Positions 13,904 to 14,890 of a DNA stretch of 14,890 bases are shown here, piece after piece. The DNA is from Caldifarciminota bacterium (GTDB lineage Bacteria; Hydrothermota; Tepidihabitantia; SM23-42): contig DAOVAN010000026.1 in NCBI GenBank assembly GCA_030671005.1, forward strand, positions 1-14,890. Reading direction: 5' to 3'. The notes below the pieces were generated by a model. It ran no database searches and was not told the origin of the DNA. It worked only from the letters and a program-made list of their open reading frames with translations. The position numbers and the translations under genes are program-made. Position 1 is the first letter of the stretch. Each line of letters starts with the position of its first letter.

Positions 13904-14380
13904 TTATTTGCCGAAAATTTTCTTGGTCAACGTGGCAATCTTTCTTCCATATTCTAGGCACATCTTATGGATTTCTTCATCGGGTGCGCCAATCGCGAGT
14001 GGCCCGTAGTGCTGCATTATGGCATCGCCGATGATAATCATACCATGAATCATGAAGGCCTGGAGTATACTCAAGATTGTGGTTTCGCCGCCGCCGCCCA
14101 TTATGCCGCTCGAGCTGAAGGCACCACCTATCTTGCCGGCAAGTTTACCGTGATGTTTGACGCTGTCGTCGATTAGCTTTTTCATCTCGGTAGCCATTAA
14201 TCCGTAATAGGTAGGCGAACCAAAGATCAATGCTTCATAGTCTAGCAGTTCATCAACCGTGACCGTGGTTACCTCTTTCAGATCACAGGCAACACCCTGG
14301 TCCTTCACGCCCTGGGCAATTACCCCGGCCATTTTCTCGGTGTTGCCGGTTCGTGAATAATAACTGATGAGAATTTTCAT
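13904..14380 (-). CDS. flavodoxin / WrbA-like FMN protein
   Basis: The product has 158 residues in a flavodoxin fold and is predicted to be a cytoplasmic FMN-binding electron carrier or NAD(P)H:quinone reductase. The FMN phosphate loop SRTGNTE lies at 9-15, in ISYYSRTGNTEKMAGVIAQG. LIFGSPTYYGLMATEMKKLID and GGAFSSSGIMGGGGETTILSI are the isoalloxazine-binding loops, and the latter resembles WrbA-type proteins more than short-chain flavodoxins. The ATG at 14380 follows AAGGAGGT (14392-14385), so the open frame reaching to 14398 is not used. It is transcribed after a phased GGCT array and converges on the regulator gene, with 85 bp between the two stops. The redox partner is unknown. Confidence 0.88.
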   Translation of the reverse strand: MKILISYYSRTGNTEKMAGVIAQGVKDQGVACDLKEVTTVTVDELLDYEALIFGSPTYYGLMATEMKKLIDDSVKHHGKLAGKIGGAFSSSGIMGGGGETTILSILQAFMIHGMIIIGDAIMQHYGPLAIGAPDEEIHKMCLEYGRKIATLTKKIFGK

Positions 14381-14396
14381 AAAAACCTCCTTACAC

Positions 14397-14523
14397 AAGA
14401 AGGCTCAAAATGGCTCATAGAAGGCTGACAGAGGGCTACTAAAGGCACCGTTGATAGCCTTTCATAGCCTTCTTGAGCCATCTATTAGCCCTCTCTGAGC
14501 CTTTTATCAGCCATCTTCTGCCC
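14397..14523. repeat. helically phased GGCT/AGCC array with inverted halves
   Basis: GGCT (last copy GGCA) starts at 14402, 14412, 14423, 14434 and 14444. AGCC (last copy TGCC) starts at 14456, 14466, 14476, 14487, 14498, 14509 and 14519. Spacings within each half are 10 or 11 bp, the pitch of B-DNA. The two halves are inverted copies, so the stretch can form an imperfect long hairpin. Matching pieces include CAAGAAGGCT/AGCCTTCTTG, AGAGGGCTA/TAGCCCTCT and AAAGGC/GCCTTT. It fills the gap between the peptidase and the flavodoxin. Confidence 0.85.
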
Positions 14524-14524
14524 T

Positions 14525-14890
14525 TTATTTTTTACCGATAAGGAATTTTTCAAGGAACAAGACTAGAGCTTGTTGATAAAAATTACGATTGGATTTTTTA
14601 CCGAAACCATGACCTTCATCCTCGGCCAGTATGTACCAGACATCGACGCCGTTACTACGGATGGCTTTCACTATCTGCTCAGCTTCGGAAACAGGAACTC
14701 TTGGGTCCTGTAATCCTTGAAATATGAGCACCGGTTTTTTTATTTTATACGCGTTTGTCAACGGCGATATGCGGTTGAGAAACTCGCGCATTTGGGGATC
14801 ACGTTCATCACCGTATTCTGTGCGCCGAACACCCTGGCGGTACTTGCCCGTATTCTCCAGAAAGGTCACGAAATTGCTGATACCTAATTC
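14525..14890 (-). CDS. S9-family (prolyl oligopeptidase-like) peptidase, C-terminal end
   Basis: Only the last 121 residues are inside the window; the frame stays open to the right edge. The sequence is the end of an alpha/beta-hydrolase peptidase domain. It contains the catalytic Asp in GLQDPRVPVSEAEQIVKAIRSNG and the catalytic His in AEDEGHGF, with the usual spacing between them. YGDERDPQMREFLNRISPLTNAYKIKKPVLIFQG is typical of S9C/S9A members such as dipeptidyl or acylaminoacyl peptidases. The nucleophile Ser lies outside the window, and so would any signal peptide or propeller domain. The substrate cannot be told from this fragment. The stop is a TAA at 14527-14525, directly next to the phased repeat array. 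Confidence 0.88.
   Translation of the reverse strand, partial: ELGISNFVTFLENTGKYRQGVRRTEYGDERDPQMREFLNRISPLTNAYKIKKPVLIFQGLQDPRVPVSEAEQIVKAIRSNGVDVWYILAEDEGHGFGKKSNRNFYQQALVLFLEKFLIGKK

Overview
The window is one end-to-end stretch of bacterial chromosome with about 47% GC by eye. Almost every gene lies on the minus strand, so transcription runs from right to left. An outer-membrane secretin with its type IV pilus alignment subunits points to a two-membrane (Gram-negative type) bacterium. The loose intergenic repeats, the overlapping housekeeping genes and the mix of genes resemble uncultivated lineages such as candidate phylum WOR-3/Stahlbacteria. That placement is an impression and nothing in the window proves it.

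Layout in the direction of minus-strand transcription. At the right edge is the C-terminal end of an S9-family peptidase. It is followed by an unusual array of GGCT/AGCC elements spaced 10-11 bp apart, then a small flavodoxin. A plus-strand ArsR-type regulator sits between the flavodoxin and the next unit. That unit is a threonine-degradation set: threonine 3-dehydrogenase (tdh), 2-amino-3-ketobutyrate CoA ligase (kbl) and a DAO-family FAD amino-acid oxidoreductase. It runs with a 4-nt overlap into tgt (tRNA-guanine transglycosylase). The tgt reading frame is broken by one base at an A9 run. Next come a consensus promoter and pilM-pilN-pilO-pilP-pilQ, then rsmD and coaD. A separate promoter drives obg, a HEAT-repeat gene and dprA, whose reading frames overlap.

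How the genes work together. Tdh and Kbl convert threonine to glycine and acetyl-CoA. The FAD enzyme could then oxidise glycine or a related amine, although its substrate is not proved. PilM/N/O/P form the cytoplasmic and inner-membrane alignment complex that connects to the PilQ secretin pore. The left part holds ribosome assembly and modification genes (obg, rsmD), CoA synthesis (coaD) and the natural-transformation protein DprA. Pilus assembly and DprA are both parts of DNA uptake machinery, but no other competence gene is in the window.

Most notable observations. (1) tgt needs a -1 shift at a sequence containing the heptamer A AAA AAG, followed directly by a 5-bp hairpin. This is either programmed slippage or a one-base homopolymer error. 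(2) Four promoters share a 16-bp spacer. Two of them (obg and the regulator) end 6-7 nt before an ATG that lacks a Shine-Dalgarno sequence, which suggests leaderless mRNAs. (3) Twelve GGCT/AGCC elements are helically phased and switch orientation in the middle. (4) A 10-bp-arm inverted repeat encloses the -35 box of the regulator's proposed promoter.
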